DNA from: Williamsia soli
GTDB lineage: Bacteria > Actinomycetota > Actinomycetes > Mycobacteriales > Mycobacteriaceae
Direction: 5' to 3'
Length of the DNA stretch: 64,000 nt
Assembly (NCBI RefSeq): GCF_017377795.1
Contig: NZ_JAFRDR010000015.1
Location: 36,704 to 100,703 of the forward strand
A program made the position numbers and the translations under genes. Under the pieces are notes generated by a model. It saw nothing but the letters and a program-made list of their open reading frames with translations. It had not been told where the DNA came from and made no database searches. Below, piece after piece: positions 1 to 10,548 of this stretch. The stretch's first letter is position 1, and every line of letters starts with the position of its first letter.

Positions 1-1153
1 ACGGTCCGACCATCAGGAACATGTTGGGGAACCCGTTGACGGTGGTTCCTTTGTAGGCCTGCATGCCGGTGCTCGCCCAGACCTCGGCGAGGCTGCGACC
101 GTCCTTGCCGATGATGTGTTCGAACACGGGGGAGTCGGTGACGTGGAACCCGGTGGCCACCACGATCGCGTCGACCTCGCGGGCGACGCCGTCGGCGGTG
201 ACGATCCCGGTCGCGGTGACCTCTCTGATGGGGTCGGTGACCAGTTCGACGTTGTCCTGGTTCAGCGCGGGGTAGTACGTGTTGGACAAGAGGATCCGCT
301 TGCAGCCGACCTTCCAGTTCGGGGTGACGGCGGCGCGGAGCTTCTTGTCGGAAATCCCGCGGGCGATGTTCCGTCTGCCGGCGATCTTGCCTGCCGCGAG
401 CATGTTCGGGGCATGGGTGAGGCCGAAGGAGACGAGTTCGTGTGCCGCGTAGATGGTTGCGCGGGTTGCTCGCTGGTATCCGGGGATGTTCTTGAACGCC
501 CAGTTCTCACCGGACGAGTACGGCCGGTCGGCACGCGGCAGGATCCACGGCGCGGTCCGCTGGTACACGTCGAGCTGTCCCACCGTCTTCGCGAGCTCGG
601 GGATGATCTGGACGGCCGACGCGCCGGTGCCGATCACGGCGACCCGCTTGCCTTTCAGGTCGTAGTCGGAGTTCCAGCGGGCAGAGTGGAAGATCTCGCC
701 GGTGAAGCCCTCGATGCCTTTGACGTCGGGCAGCTTCGGTTCACAGAGTGGACCGACGCCGGCGACCATGAAGTCCGCGCGGAACTGACCGTTCGAGGTG
801 TCGATGATCCACTGCCCGGAGTCCTCGTCCCAGGCGGTGTTGGTGACCTCGGTGTTCCACTTCGTCTTCGACCCCAGGTTGTACTTGTCGGCGACGTGGT
901 TGATGTAACGGTGGATCTCCGGCTGCTGAGAGAAGGAGCGGCTCCATGACGGGTTGAGGGCGAACGAGTACGAGTACAGGTGCGAAGGGACATCGCAGGC
1001 TGCGCCGGGGTAGGTGTTGTCGCGCCAGGTTCCGCCGAAGTCGCTTCCGCGATCGAGGATCACGAAGTCGTCGAAGCCGTTTTGCTGCAGCTTGATGGCT
1101 GCGCCCAGTCCGGAGAAGCCTGCGCCGATGATGGCGATCTTTACAACGTTCAT
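1..1153 (-). CDS. Flavin-containing (Baeyer-Villiger type) monooxygenase, N-terminal part
   Basis: The gene is cut by the window start; 384 N-terminal residues are visible and no stop is reached. It is an FAD- and NADPH-dependent class B monooxygenase. The first Rossmann motif is IGAGFSGLG (residues 9-17) and the second is IGTGASA (174-180). Between them FTGEIFHSARW (150-160) fits the type I Baeyer-Villiger fingerprint FxGxxxHxxxW, with Asn where Pro or Asp usually follows. Such enzymes oxidise ketones to esters or lactones, or oxygenate S and N atoms; the substrate cannot be read from sequence. The ATG at 1153 opens directly into the FAD motif. A TetR regulator diverges 93 bp away, and the gap holds two matching inverted repeats, so repression by that TetR is likely. 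Confidence 0.85.
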   Translation of the reverse strand, partial: MNVVKIAIIGAGFSGLGAAIKLQQNGFDDFVILDRGSDFGGTWRDNTYPGAACDVPSHLYSYSFALNPSWSRSFSQQPEIHRYINHVADKYNLGSKTKWNTEVTNTAWDEDSGQWIIDTSNGQFRADFMVAGVGPLCEPKLPDVKGIEGFTGEIFHSARWNSDYDLKGKRVAVIGTGASAVQIIPELAKTVGQLDVYQRTAPWILPRADRPYSSGENWAFKNIPGYQRATRATIYAAHELVSFGLTHAPNMLAAGKIAGRRNIARGISDKKLRAAVTPNWKVGCKRILLSNTYYPALNQDNVELVTDPIREVTATGIVTADGVAREVDAIVVATGFHVTDSPVFEHIIGKDGRSLAEVWASTGMQAYKGTTVNGFPNMFLMVGP

Positions 1154-1170
1154 GGGTAAGAACATACCGC

Positions 1171-1191
1171 CTATTGACGAACTGTCAATAG
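1171..1191. promoter_or_regulatory. Candidate TetR operator 1
   Basis: A perfect inverted repeat, CTATTGAC-GAACT-GTCAATAG, with 8-bp arms and a 5-bp spacer, lies between the divergent monooxygenase and TetR genes. It starts 18 bp upstream of the monooxygenase start codon. A related repeat with the same geometry lies 44 bp further on. Binding by the adjacent TetR is inferred from position. Confidence 0.7.
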
Positions 1192-1214
1192 TGAGACACA
1201 CGGATCCGGATCGC

Positions 1215-1235
1215 TTATTGACAACGAGTCAGTAT
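1215..1235. promoter_or_regulatory. Candidate TetR operator 2
   Basis: TTATTGAC-AACGA-GTCAGTAT is an imperfect inverted repeat (6 of 8 arm positions pair). It has the same arm length, spacer length and TTGAC/GTCA core as operator 1. It ends 11 bp before the TetR start codon, which would suit autorepression. Confidence 0.55.
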
Positions 1236-1246
1236 GATCAGGTCTT

Positions 1247-1855
1247 GTGACCACCGCACGACGAACCAGGATGAGCCCCGAGGCCAGGCGAGACCAGCTG
1301 ATCAGCCATGGTCTGCGGATGCTCGACGACCGCGCGCTCGACGAGGTGTCGGTCGAAGAGGTGGCCGAGGCGGCCGGGGTCTCGCGTGCGTTGCTGTTCC
1401 ACTATTTCGAGTCCAAGCAGGACTTCTTGGTCGCACTGACGACGGAGCAGAGCCGGCGGATGCTCGCACGCACCGAACCCGATCTCACCCTGGGTGACCC
1501 CATCGCCATCGCCAGGGGTTCACTTGCGGCGTACATCGACTACGTGTCGGCGAATCGCTCGGCCTACCTTGCGATCCTGCAGGGGGCCGGGGCGTCGGAT
1601 CCCGCGATGCGCAAGGTCGCCGACGACACGCGCACGGTGATGGCGGAGCGGGTGCTCGGGCTCGCCGAACTCCTGGACCTACACCGGACACCTTTGATCG
1701 AACTCGCGGTGCACGGATGGGTGACGTTCAGCGAACAGGTCACGGTCCGATGGCTGCAGGACGAGGCGGGCATCAGTCGTGACGAGATCGTCGAACTGAT
1801 CGCCCGGTCACTACCGGTGCTCGCAACGCTGGCTGCCGACCCAAACAACCGATAA
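1247..1855 (+). CDS. TetR/AcrR family transcriptional regulator
   Basis: A 202-residue one-component regulator. The N-terminal 60 residues hold a TetR helix-turn-helix (VEEVAEAAGVSRALLFHYFE); the remainder is a helical ligand-binding and dimerisation domain. The start is GTG at 1247. No strong ribosome site precedes it, but upstream codons in this frame would run into the operator region. It diverges from the monooxygenase gene, an arrangement typical of a TetR repressor controlling both itself and its neighbour, with the enzyme substrate as a plausible inducer. The stop codon overlaps the left arm of the terminator hairpin shared with kgd. Confidence 0.88.
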   Translation: MTTARRTRMSPEARRDQLISHGLRMLDDRALDEVSVEEVAEAAGVSRALLFHYFESKQDFLVALTTEQSRRMLARTEPDLTLGDPIAIARGSLAAYIDYVSANRSAYLAILQGAGASDPAMRKVADDTRTVMAERVLGLAELLDLHRTPLIELAVHGWVTFSEQVTVRWLQDEAGISRDEIVELIARSLPVLATLAADPNNR

Positions 1856-1908
1856 TGGTGGGTTCTGGTGAGCGTGACCTACGGAAACGCTCGCCAAAAC
1901 CCACCATT
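1854..1908. terminator. Bidirectional terminator hairpin between tetR and kgd
   Basis: Two 22-nt arms (1854-1875 and 1887-1908) pair except for one G-U and one A-C position, around an 11-nt loop. It sits between convergent genes. No clear T tract follows. The outer stem contains GGTGGGTT/AACCCACC, the same core as the rho terminator at 35657. Confidence 0.75.
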
Positions 1909-1924
1909 GTCAGGGTTTGGGGGA

Positions 1925-4900
1925 TCAGCTGAATGCGGTGTCGATGATCTCCTGCTGCTCGACGGCGTGAACCTTCGAGGAACCGGACGACGGTGCGGAC
2001 ATCGGACGACGCGAGACGCGGCGCAGTCCCTGGAAGAACTCCGGCAGCATTTCCGGGAGGTTCAGGCCGAAGAACGGCCACGCCCCCTGGTTCGCCGGTT
2101 CCTCCTGAACCCAGAAGATCTCTTCCATGTTCGTGTACTGCCCGAGCGCGTTGCGCAGGCGCTTATGAGGCACGGGGTAGAGCTGCTCGACCCGGACGAT
2201 CGCGACGTCGTCGCGCTTGTCCTTCTCCTTGCGCGCAGCCAGCTCGTAGTACAACTTGCCGGACACGAGCAGGACGCGACGCACTTTGTCGCGGTCGCCG
2301 CCGGCCTCGAACGCGGGGTCGTCGATCACGGACTTGAACTTGCCCTCGGTGAACTCGGAGATCGGGGACACCGCTGCCTTGTTACGCAGCATGGACTTCG
2401 GTGTGAAGACCACGAGCGGACGACTGATCCCGTCGAGGACGTGACGACGCAGCAGGTGGAAATAGCTGGCCGGTGTCGACGGCAGCGCGACGGTCATCGA
2501 ACCCTCGGCGCACAGCAGCAGGAATCGTTCGATACGTCCTGAGGTGTGGTCGGGGCCCTGACCTTCGTGGCCGTGGGGGAGCAGCAGCACCACATCGGAG
2601 GTCTGACCCCACTTGGCCTCACCCGACGAGATGAACTCGTCGATGATCGACTGCGCGCCGTTGACGAAGTCACCGAACTGGGCTTCCCACAGCACGAGGG
2701 CATCGGGGTCGCCGACGGAGTATCCGTATTCGAAACCGACGACGGCGTACTCGCTCAGCGCCGAGTCGTACGCGAGGAACCGGCCGGGGTTCTCCGGGTT
2801 GGTCTCCGCGACGGTCCGCAGCGGGGTGTACTCGTCGCCGTTGTCGCGATCGATCAGCACCGAATGGCGCTGGGTGAACGTGCCGCGGCGCGAATCCTGA
2901 CCGGACAAGCGCACGGTGCGCCCCTCTTCGACGAGCGACCCGAAGGCCAGTAGCTCGCCGAATGCCCAGTCCACGTTGCCATTTCGGGACATCTCGTAGC
3001 GCTTCTTGAGCACCGGCTTGACCCGCTGGTGGACGGTGAAGCCATCGGGGACGTTGACGAACGCGTCGCCGATCCGCTCCATCGTCTCCTTCGAGATCTT
3101 GGTCTCCAGCTTGACCGGGAGAACCTGATCGGACTCGACCGACGGGCTCGGAGCGGCCTGGTACTTCTCCAGCTCGCGGACCTCGTTGAAGACTCGTTCG
3201 AGCTGACCCTGGTAGTCACGGAGGGCGTCCTCGGCCTCCTTGGTCGAGATGTCACCACGACCGATCAGGGCTTCGGTGTAGCTCTTGCGGACGCTTCGCT
3301 TGGTGTCGATCACGTCGTACATCGCCGGCTGCGTCATCGAGGGGTCGTCGCCCTCGTTGTGGCCGCGACGGCGGTAGCAGACGAGGTCGATGACGACGTC
3401 CTTGTTGAACTTCTGCCGGTAGTCGACGGCCAACTTCGCGGCCCAGACGCAGGCCTCGGGGTCGTCGCCGTTGACGTGGAAGATCGGCGCGCCGATCATC
3501 TTCGCCACATCCGTGCAGTACTCGGACGAGCGTGACGCCTCGGGTGCGGTGGTGAAGCCGACCTGGTTGTTGACGACGATGTGGACCGTTCCGCCGGTCC
3601 GGTAACCACGCAGCATGGCGAGGTTGAGGGTTTCGGCGACCACGCCCTGGCCTGCGAACGCGGCATCGCCGTGCAGCATCAGCGGCAGCACCGTGAAGGC
3701 GCCGTCGCCGAGGTCGCGCAGGTCCTGCTTCGCGCGTACCAGTCCCTCGAGGACGGGGTCGACCGCCTCGAGATGCGACGGGTTCGCGGTCAGAGACACG
3801 TTGATCTCGTTGTCCCCGAACATCTGGTAGTACTTGCCCTCGGCTCCGAGGTGGTACTTCACGTCGCCGGATCCGTGCGCCTGCGACGGGTTCAGATTGC
3901 CCTCGAACTCGGTGAAGATCTTCGAGTACGGCTTGCCGACGATGTTCGCCAGCACGTTGAGGCGTCCGCGGTGCGGCATGCCGATGACGACTTCGTCGAG
4001 TCCGTACTCGGCGCTCTGGTCGATGACGCCGTCCATCATCGGTATGACGGCCTCGGCACCTTCGAGCGAGAAGCGCTTTTGACCGACGTATTTGGTCTGC
4101 AAGAACGTCTCGAAGGCCTCGGCGGCATTGAGCTTGGACAGGATGTACTTCTGCTCGGCAACCGGCGGCTTGACGTGCTTGATCTCGACGCGCTCCTGCA
4201 GCCACTGCTGCTGCTCGGGCTCGAGGATGTGGGTGTACTCGACACCCACGTGCCGGCAGTAGGAGTCGCGCAGGATCGACAGGACGTCGCGCAACTTCAT
4301 CTTGTTCTCGCCGTGGAAGCCACCGACGTTGAAACTGCGATCGAGATCCCACAGCGTCAGGTCGTAGGTGAGCACGTCGAGATCGGGGTGCGCCGAGCGG
4401 GCGTCGGAGTCGATCATCAGCGGATCGATGTCCGCCATCAGATGACCTCGATTGCGGTACGCCGCAATCAATTCCAGGACCCGCGCGTTCTTGTCTACGG
4501 CACCTTCGGGGATGTCGCGCCGCCAGCGGATCGGCTCGTACGGGATGTGCAGGGTGGTGAAGATCTCGTCGAAGAACTCATCCGACAGCAGGAGCTGGTG
4601 AATGGTGCGCAGGAAGTCGCCGGACTCGGCGCCCTGGATGATCCGGTGATCGTAGGTCGAGGTGAGCGTCATCAGCTTGCCGACGGCGAGCGCGGCGATC
4701 TGCTCGTCGGAGGCGCCCTGGAACTCGGCCGGGTACTCCATCGCACCGGCACCGACGATTGTGCCCTGCCCCTTCATCAGGCGCGGTACCGAGTGGACGG
4801 TCCCGATGGTGCCGGGGTTGGTGAGGGAGATCGTCACGCCCGCGAAATCGTCGCCGGTCAGCTTGCCCTCGCGCGCCCGTCGGACGATGTCCTCGTAGGC

Positions 4901-5794
4901 CGCGTGGAACTGCGCGAAGTTCATGGTCTCGGTGCGCTTGATCGCCGCGACGACAAGGGTGCGAGACCCGTCCTTGCCGGGCAGGTCGATCGCGAGTCCG
5001 AGGTTGGTGTGTGCCGGCTGGACGACGTTCGGCTTGCCGTCGACCTCTTCGAAGTGCCGGTTCATGCCGGGGAACGCCTTGATCGCCTGGACGATCGCGA
5101 ACCCGAGGATGTGGGTGAAGGAGACCTTGCCGCCGCGGGTGCGGGCAAGGTGATTGTTGATGACCACGCGGTTGTCGATCATCAGCTTCGCGGGCACCGC
5201 ACGCACACTGGTCGCGGTGGGGATCTGCAGCGAGGCCGCCATGTTCTTGGCGATCGCGGCGGCAGGCCCCCGCAACACCTTGTTCGTGGCCTCGTCGGTG
5301 GTCTCGGCCGGAGCCGCCTTTGCAGGCGCCGACTTCTTCGCGTCGGTACGCGGAGCGTCGGTCGTCGGGCGCACGGCCTTCTTGGGCGCGGCCTTGGGAG
5401 CGTCGGTCGACGGGCCCTGTTTCTCAGTTGCAGGCGCGGTCTGCGCTGTCGTCTGCGCCGATGCGTCCCGGCTGGTGTCGGACTGCCCGGCGGCGGCCTT
5501 GCTCGCCGGGGTTGCGTCCACGGCCGGCTTCGGCGCGGAGGCACCATTGCCGGACGAGGCGGTGCCGGACTTCTTCTCGGTCTTCCCCGCGGATCCGCCG
5601 TTCCCGGAGTCCTTGCTCACCGACGCGGTGCCTCCGGGGCTGTCGTCCCCGGAGCCGTTACCTTCCGAGGCATAGTTCTTGAGGAAGTCATGCCAACTCG
5701 GATCCACCGAGCTCGGATCTTTTTGGAAGCGCTGGTACATTTCCTCAACCAGCCACTCGTTCTGCCCGAAGTCTGAAATCGAACTGCTGCTCAC
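1925..5794 (-). CDS. kgd: Multifunctional 2-oxoglutarate metabolism enzyme (E2o-E1o fusion, Kgd)
   Basis: Thiamine-diphosphate 2-oxoglutarate decarboxylase/dehydrogenase E1 fused to an E2-type succinyltransferase domain; it acts in the TCA cycle and supplies the actinobacterial 2-oxoglutarate dehydrogenase. In order: a short E1 N-terminal helix region ([15 protein letters not shown], residues 9-23); an Ala/Pro/Ser/Lys linker of about 120 residues; an E2 acyltransferase core (about 170-410) with catalytic [14 protein letters not shown] (His383); then the E1 thiamine and transketolase domains with [19 protein letters not shown]. There is no lipoyl domain, as expected for this family, so lipoyl must be supplied in trans. 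At 1289 residues it exceeds the roughly 1230 of M. tuberculosis Kgd, mostly through the linker. I chose GTG at 5794 because the protein then begins [14 protein letters not shown], as family members do, with GAGG upstream. Confidence 0.95.
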   Translation of the reverse strand: MSSSSISDFGQNEWLVEEMYQRFQKDPSSVDPSWHDFLKNYASEGNGSGDDSPGGTASVSKDSGNGGSAGKTEKKSGTASSGNGASAPKPAVDATPASKAAAGQSDTSRDASAQTTAQTAPATEKQGPSTDAPKAAPKKAVRPTTDAPRTDAKKSAPAKAAPAETTDEATNKVLRGPAAAIAKNMAASLQIPTATSVRAVPAKLMIDNRVVINNHLARTRGGKVSFTHILGFAIVQAIKAFPGMNRHFEEVDGKPNVVQPAHTNLGLAIDLPGKDGSRTLVVAAIKRTETMNFAQFHAAYEDIVRRAREGKLTGDDFAGVTISLTNPGTIGTVHSVPRLMKGQGTIVGAGAMEYPAEFQGASDEQIAALAVGKLMTLTSTYDHRIIQGAESGDFLRTIHQLLLSDEFFDEIFTTLHIPYEPIRWRRDIPEGAVDKNARVLELIAAYRNRGHLMADIDPLMIDSDARSAHPDLDVLTYDLTLWDLDRSFNVGGFHGENKMKLRDVLSILRDSYCRHVGVEYTHILEPEQQQWLQERVEIKHVKPPVAEQKYILSKLNAAEAFETFLQTKYVGQKRFSLEGAEAVIPMMDGVIDQSAEYGLDEVVIGMPHRGRLNVLANIVGKPYSKIFTEFEGNLNPSQAHGSGDVKYHLGAEGKYYQMFGDNEINVSLTANPSHLEAVDPVLEGLVRAKQDLRDLGDGAFTVLPLMLHGDAAFAGQGVVAETLNLAMLRGYRTGGTVHIVVNNQVGFTTAPEASRSSEYCTDVAKMIGAPIFHVNGDDPEACVWAAKLAVDYRQKFNKDVVIDLVCYRRRGHNEGDDPSMTQPAMYDVIDTKRSVRKSYTEALIGRGDISTKEAEDALRDYQGQLERVFNEVRELEKYQAAPSPSVESDQVLPVKLETKISKETMERIGDAFVNVPDGFTVHQRVKPVLKKRYEMSRNGNVDWAFGELLAFGSLVEEGRTVRLSGQDSRRGTFTQRHSVLIDRDNGDEYTPLRTVAETNPENPGRFLAYDSALSEYAVVGFEYGYSVGDPDALVLWEAQFGDFVNGAQSIIDEFISSGEAKWGQTSDVVLLLPHGHEGQGPDHTSGRIERFLLLCAEGSMTVALPSTPASYFHLLRRHVLDGISRPLVVFTPKSMLRNKAAVSPISEFTEGKFKSVIDDPAFEAGGDRDKVRRVLLVSGKLYYELAARKEKDKRDDVAIVRVEQLYPVPHKRLRNALGQYTNMEEIFWVQEEPANQGAWPFFGLNLPEMLPEFFQGLRRVSRRPMSAPSSGSSKVHAVEQQEIIDTAFS

Positions 5795-5928
5795 GGCAGT
5801 ATCTCGCCTCAATTCCTTTACTGGTCTGGCTGCCAAGCCGACCTGACGCTCTTTGCGAAGTCTCCGGGTGTCAAGGTTAGTCCCCATGCGTCGGCGGGGC
5901 TATGCCGGTCGGTCACCACCACGAGTCG

Positions 5929-8900
5929 TCATTGACTCGGGACCTCATCCGGAGCGATACCCGCCTTCCACAGCGCGTGGTACCTGCCGTTCAACGACAA
6001 GAGTTCCGAATGAGTTCCGAGCTCGACGATCCGCCCGCCCGCGACCACCGCGATCCGATCTGCCCTGGCAGCGGTGGCCAGTCGGTGCGCCACGATCACG
6101 GAACTGCGCGAGCCGGTCAGGTGCCTGCCCGCCGCCATCACCCGGCGCTCGGTCGCCTGATCGAGGGTGGCGGTGGCCTCGTCGAGCAACAGCAGATCGG
6201 GATTCACCAACTCCGCCCGGGCCAGTGCGATGAGCTGTCGCTGCCCGGAGGACAGTCCCTGGCCGCGTTCGCCGATGGGATGTGACATCGCACCGGGGAG
6301 TTCGGCGATCATCGACAGCGCGCCGACCGCTCGCGCCGCGGCGACGATCTCATCGTGGCTCGCCTGCGGTCTGCCGAAGGCGATGTTGTCCGCGACCGTT
6401 CCGGTGAACAGGTGCGGCTCCTGCGGGACGACGCCGAGTCTGGAGCGGTAGTGCCCGAGCCGGAAGTCGCGGATGTCGGTGCCGTCCATCCGGACAGATC
6501 CGGTGGTCGGGTCGTAGAAGCGGGCCAGGAGCTTGACGATCGTGGATTTGCCCGCGCCGGTCTCTCCGACGAGCGCGAGTGACGTTCCTGCCGGCAACTC
6601 GAGGTCGACGTCCGACAGGGCGTCGCGCACCGCGCCCGGGTAGCGGAAGCCGACGCCGTCGAGCTGGGCATGCCCGGCGAAACCGTGCTCGTCTTCTCGA
6701 CTCGCGGGCGCGGTCCCGTCCGCGCCATCCGGGCATCGGACGCTGCTCCGGGTGGCCAGCAGGTCGGAGATCCGGCGTAGTCCGACCAGGGCCTGCTGGT
6801 ATCCGTCGAAGACCTGGGATAGCTGCTGGACGGGTCCGAACAGCATCCCGAGGTAGAGGACGAAGGCCACCAGGGTGCCCGGGCTGGTCTCGCCGGCGGC
6901 GACCTGATGCGCGCCGAAGGCGATCACGCCCGCGGTGGCCAGGTCGGACATCAGGGTGATGAACGGGAAGAAGATCGAGATCGCCTGCTGCGAGACCATT
7001 CGAGCGCGCACGTATGCGGCTGCGCGGGCGGTGAACTGCGCCATGGCGAACCCGTCGTGGCGGTATGCCTGGGTGGTGCGCACGCCGCCCACGTTTTCCT
7101 GGAAGTCGGCGTTGACCTCGCTGACGAGTTCGCGGGAGCGGGTGTACGCCCGGGCGGCGATGCGCCGGAAGAGCACCGTGGCGATGACGATCGGCGGGAA
7201 CACGGCGAGCATCAGCAGGCCGAGCGAGGCGTCGGTCAGGATGAGTGCGACCGCGACGCCGACGAGCGTGAGCGAGCTGACGATCGCCGTGGACAGTCCG
7301 GTCTGCAGGAAGGTGGACAGCGCATCGACGTCGGTTGTCATCCTCGTCATGATCCGGCCGGACAGTTCGCGCTCGTAGTAATCCAGACCGAGGCGTTGCA
7401 GGTGCGCGTAGCTGCGGACCCGCAGCGCGTAGAGCACTCGTTCACCGGCTCGGGAGGTGACGACGGTCATCACCGCGGCGGCCACGAATCCGATCGCGAC
7501 CGCGCCCAGGCCCGCGGATGCCGCGATCCACAGATGGCTGGACTGTTCGCTCGTCGCGCCGTCGATCCCGTAGCGCGCAATGGTGGGGAAGGCGAGGGAG
7601 ACCAGCGTGTCGACCGAGATGCAGATCACCACGAGGGCGAGTAACCAGCGCACCGGACGCAGCAGTTGACGTAGCGAGAAGTCCGGCCGGTCCGTTCGTA
7701 TCTCGGTGTCGTCGGCGGCCGGATCCTCGGTCGCGGGCGGGAGGGTGGCCACGGACTCGAGTAGTTCGGGCGTCGGGGCCATCGCTCCGAGCGCGCCGGA
7801 CATGCCCCCTCCGCCCCGTGCACCGAGGGTTGCCGGCGCCGCCTGCCTGCGTCGACGTTCGACCGGCGCCGGCGCGTCGGCGGGCCACAGCGCCTCGGAG
7901 GGCAGGGGCAGCTCGGAGAACTCGTTCTCGAGGTCGTCGAACTCGTCGACATCGGTGCTCATCAGCGAACGGAACAGCGGGCAGCGCGCTGTCAGCTCCG
8001 CCTCGGTCCCGACGTCGACGATGCGTCCTGCGTCGAGAACTGCCACCCGGTCCGCGAGGGTGAGGGTGGATCGTCGGTGCGCGAGGATCAGCATCGTGCG
8101 CGTCGACGTACGCAGGTGCGTGAAGATGGCCGCCTCGGTCTGCGCGTCCACCGCGGACGTGGCGTCGTCGAGGATCAGGATGCGGGGATCGGCGTACAGG
8201 GCCCGGGCGAGGGCGATGCGCTGGCGTTGCCCACCCGAAAGGGTGAGGCCGCGCTCGCCGACCACCGACCGGTATCCATCGGCCAGACCCGAGACGAAGC
8301 CGTCGGCATGCGCCCGTCTGGCCGCGGACTCGATACCTCCGGGCAGCGGGCCGTCCTCGTCGAACTTGCCGACGTGGGCGTTCGGGGCGATGTTCGCGGC
8401 GACGGTGTCGGAATAGAGGAACGGTTCGTCGAAGACGACGCCGACGGCCGATCGCAATTCGTCCGGGGCCAGGTCACCGACGTCGAACCCTTGGTCCGCG
8501 CCTCGCAATTCGATGATCCCCGTCTGGGGCCGGTGAAACCGATCGGCGAGCAGTGCGAGCGTTGACTTCCCGGATCCGGGTCTGCCCACCACGGCCACCA
8601 CCTCGCCGGGCGCGATGTCGAGATCGACCCCGGACAGCACAGGCGACGCGGCGCCCGGATACGTGAACCCGACGTCGCGCAGGGTCAGGCCCAGAGGTCC
8701 GTCGGGGAGCCGGCCGGTCCCGGCGAGCGCGGGGTCGGGTGGCTCGTCGATCACCTGGTAGACCCGCTCGACAGCGGCGCGGGCCAATTGCGCGGACACC
8801 AGCAGGCTGGTCAGCAGTCGCGCCAGACCGGTCATGGTCGTCACGTAGGTGGCGAAGGCAAGGAACGTTCCGACGGTGATGGATCCGTTCATGGTCAGAT

Positions 8901-9765
8901 AGCCACCGAGCGCGATGATGGCCACCATGCCGATCTGGGGAACAGCGGCAAGCGTCGGTGCGAATCGAGCGTTGATCTTCGCCGACCGCATCCGGCGGGC
9001 ATAGAGTCGCCGCCCGAAGCCGACGAGTTCGTCCACTGCTCGTTCTTCCTGGCCGAACCCCTTGACCACTCGCACTCCGGTGACGGTCTCTTCGACGTGC
9101 TGGGCCAGGTCCGCCGCCGACTGTTGTGCGGACCAGGTCGCGGCGAAGAGTTTCTTGCGGCTCGCGAATGCGACGGCCGCCGCCGTCGGGATCACCAACA
9201 GGGCCACGAGCGTCAACGGTGGGGAGAGATAGAACATCACGCCGAGGGCGAGGACCACCTGGACTGCGGCGCCGAGCGAGAGCGGGACCATGGCCAGCAA
9301 ACCCTGTACGAGCTGCAGGTCCGTGATCGATCTCGAGACCACCTGGCCGGTACGGATCTGGTCCTGCGCGGCGCCGCCGAGTCGGAGGACGCTGTTCAGC
9401 AGCGACAATCGCAGTGAGTTCTGGACGTTGAGCGACAATCGTCCTGCGGTGACCCGCCTGCCGTATTGGCAGCCGTAGCGGACGAAGGCGAGAACGGCCA
9501 TCGCTGCCGCAATGGCCCCGATCGTGTATCCGTGAGACGCGGCACCCGTCGCCTCGTCGATGGCAGCCTTCGTCAGTAGCGGGACGGTGAGGTCGATCAG
9601 GACGGCCAGGCCGGTGACGCTGAGGGTGATCGCGACCAGGCGGCGGTGCCGCAGACATTCACGGCCCAGTCGCCGGATCCAGCGATCGGTGAGCTGGGTT
9701 CCTTCTGGCTTGTTCGGCCGGCCCCCTTCGGCGCGGGTGAGACGGACCCCTCCGGTACGGGTCAA
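5929..9765 (-). CDS. Fused double ABC exporter (TMD-NBD-TMD-NBD)
   Basis: A 1278-residue exporter carrying two half-transporters in one chain, resembling the mycobacterial multidrug exporter Rv0194. NBD1: Walker A VGRPGSGKST (about 393-402), signature LSGGQRQRIAL, Walker B ILILDDATSAVD. NBD2: Walker A VGETGAGKST, signature LSSGQRQLIAL, Walker B LLLLDEATATLD. NBD1 has Asp where the catalytic Glu belongs and NBD2 has LSSGQ for LSGGQ. Those two deviations fall in the same composite ATP site, so this is an asymmetric exporter with one degenerate site. A TTG start at 9765 overlaps the upstream stop (TTGA), implying translational coupling. The substrate is unknown; drug or lipid efflux is likely. 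Confidence 0.92.
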   Translation of the reverse strand: MTRTGGVRLTRAEGGRPNKPEGTQLTDRWIRRLGRECLRHRRLVAITLSVTGLAVLIDLTVPLLTKAAIDEATGAASHGYTIGAIAAAMAVLAFVRYGCQYGRRVTAGRLSLNVQNSLRLSLLNSVLRLGGAAQDQIRTGQVVSRSITDLQLVQGLLAMVPLSLGAAVQVVLALGVMFYLSPPLTLVALLVIPTAAAVAFASRKKLFAATWSAQQSAADLAQHVEETVTGVRVVKGFGQEERAVDELVGFGRRLYARRMRSAKINARFAPTLAAVPQIGMVAIIALGGYLTMNGSITVGTFLAFATYVTTMTGLARLLTSLLVSAQLARAAVERVYQVIDEPPDPALAGTGRLPDGPLGLTLRDVGFTYPGAASPVLSGVDLDIAPGEVVAVVGRPGSGKSTLALLADRFHRPQTGIIELRGADQGFDVGDLAPDELRSAVGVVFDEPFLYSDTVAANIAPNAHVGKFDEDGPLPGGIESAARRAHADGFVSGLADGYRSVVGERGLTLSGGQRQRIALARALYADPRILILDDATSAVDAQTEAAIFTHLRTSTRTMLILAHRRSTLTLADRVAVLDAGRIVDVGTEAELTARCPLFRSLMSTDVDEFDDLENEFSELPLPSEALWPADAPAPVERRRRQAAPATLGARGGGGMSGALGAMAPTPELLESVATLPPATEDPAADDTEIRTDRPDFSLRQLLRPVRWLLALVVICISVDTLVSLAFPTIARYGIDGATSEQSSHLWIAASAGLGAVAIGFVAAAVMTVVTSRAGERVLYALRVRSYAHLQRLGLDYYERELSGRIMTRMTTDVDALSTFLQTGLSTAIVSSLTLVGVAVALILTDASLGLLMLAVFPPIVIATVLFRRIAARAYTRSRELVSEVNADFQENVGGVRTTQAYRHDGFAMAQFTARAAAYVRARMVSQQAISIFFPFITLMSDLATAGVIAFGAHQVAAGETSPGTLVAFVLYLGMLFGPVQQLSQVFDGYQQALVGLRRISDLLATRSSVRCPDGADGTAPASREDEHGFAGHAQLDGVGFRYPGAVRDALSDVDLELPAGTSLALVGETGAGKSTIVKLLARFYDPTTGSVRMDGTDIRDFRLGHYRSRLGVVPQEPHLFTGTVADNIAFGRPQASHDEIVAAARAVGALSMIAELPGAMSHPIGERGQGLSSGQRQLIALARAELVNPDLLLLDEATATLDQATERRVMAAGRHLTGSRSSVIVAHRLATAARADRIAVVAGGRIVELGTHSELLSLNGRYHALWKAGIAPDEVPSQ

Positions 9766-10541
9766 CTAGACATCGGCCCGTCATGACGGGACACGATCTG
9801 CGGAGCACCACCCGACACGATGTGGGGTGGCCCGCCCGCCGCGGGCCATGCCATCGGGGCAGGACCGAACACCTTGTGCGAGTTGTTCACGATGATCTTG
9901 CCGAGGGCGCGGTTGCCCACACCGCCGATCACGGCGCCGAAACCGGCAGGGAGCAGCTTCCCGAAGGCCAGCGGGAGCTTCTGCAGCGTGTATTTCTTGA
10001 AGTAGGTCTTGACCAGTCGTCTGTTGAGCGTCTTGAGGACCGGGGTTGGGATGACGCCGCCGAAGGCGCGAGCCAGATTGCCGGACTTCGCTCCGAGCGA
10101 ATCACGCACCACTGCGAGGCCGGACTCGCCGAGTGCGACGGTCAGCACCAGCGCCTTGCGGCGTTCGCGATCGGTGATCGGGATGCCGTGCACCTCGGCG
10201 ACAGCCAGCGACAGCAGCGCGGATGCCTCGATGAAGAAGACCGTCTCGGCCCCCAGGGAGGCGAATGACGCGACGGTCCCGATTCCGGGGAACGCGGCGG
10301 CGGCGCCCACCGCCCCGCCGGATCCGGTGACGGCCAGCAGGAATCGGTGCTCGAGTCGCTCGATGATCTGGGCAGGCGACTCGTAGGGGTGCTCGCGGCG
10401 TAGATGGTGCACGTACTTGGCCACGGCAGGCGCCTGGAGGTGCTGAGCGTGGTCGACCAGGTTGTCGACCACACCCTCGGTCTTGCGGGCGGCGCCGACG
10501 ACCTGTCCGTCACCGATGGAGGAGAGCTGTTTCTTTGCCAT
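9762..10541 (-). CDS. Conserved hypothetical protein with glycine-rich hydrophobic core (possibly EcsC-like)
   Basis: I do not recognise this family with certainty. The 259-residue product has a long Gly/Ala-rich hydrophobic stretch (about 75-125, including GSGGAVGAAAAFPGIGTVAS) that could insert into or lie on a membrane. Basic segments follow, and the C-terminus is Pro/Gly-rich. The pattern loosely recalls EcsC-family proteins that accompany ABC transporters. ATG at 10541 is preferred over GTG at 10586: it has GGAG upstream and avoids overlap with the preceding gene. It lies in a minus-strand run with the hydroquinone-reductase-like gene and the exporter, and its stop overlaps the exporter start, so a joint role in efflux is possible. 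Confidence 0.7.
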   Translation of the reverse strand: MAKKQLSSIGDGQVVGAARKTEGVVDNLVDHAQHLQAPAVAKYVHHLRREHPYESPAQIIERLEHRFLLAVTGSGGAVGAAAAFPGIGTVASFASLGAETVFFIEASALLSLAVAEVHGIPITDRERRKALVLTVALGESGLAVVRDSLGAKSGNLARAFGGVIPTPVLKTLNRRLVKTYFKKYTLQKLPLAFGKLLPAGFGAVIGGVGNRALGKIIVNNSHKVFGPAPMAWPAAGGPPHIVSGGAPQIVSRHDGPMSS

Positions 10542-10548
10542 GGGGAGT

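Noticed and set aside
3581..5776. 731-codon open frame opposite kgd
   Set aside because: High-GC antisense shadow of a certain gene; its product is rich in Arg, Val, Asp and Gly with no recognisable motif.
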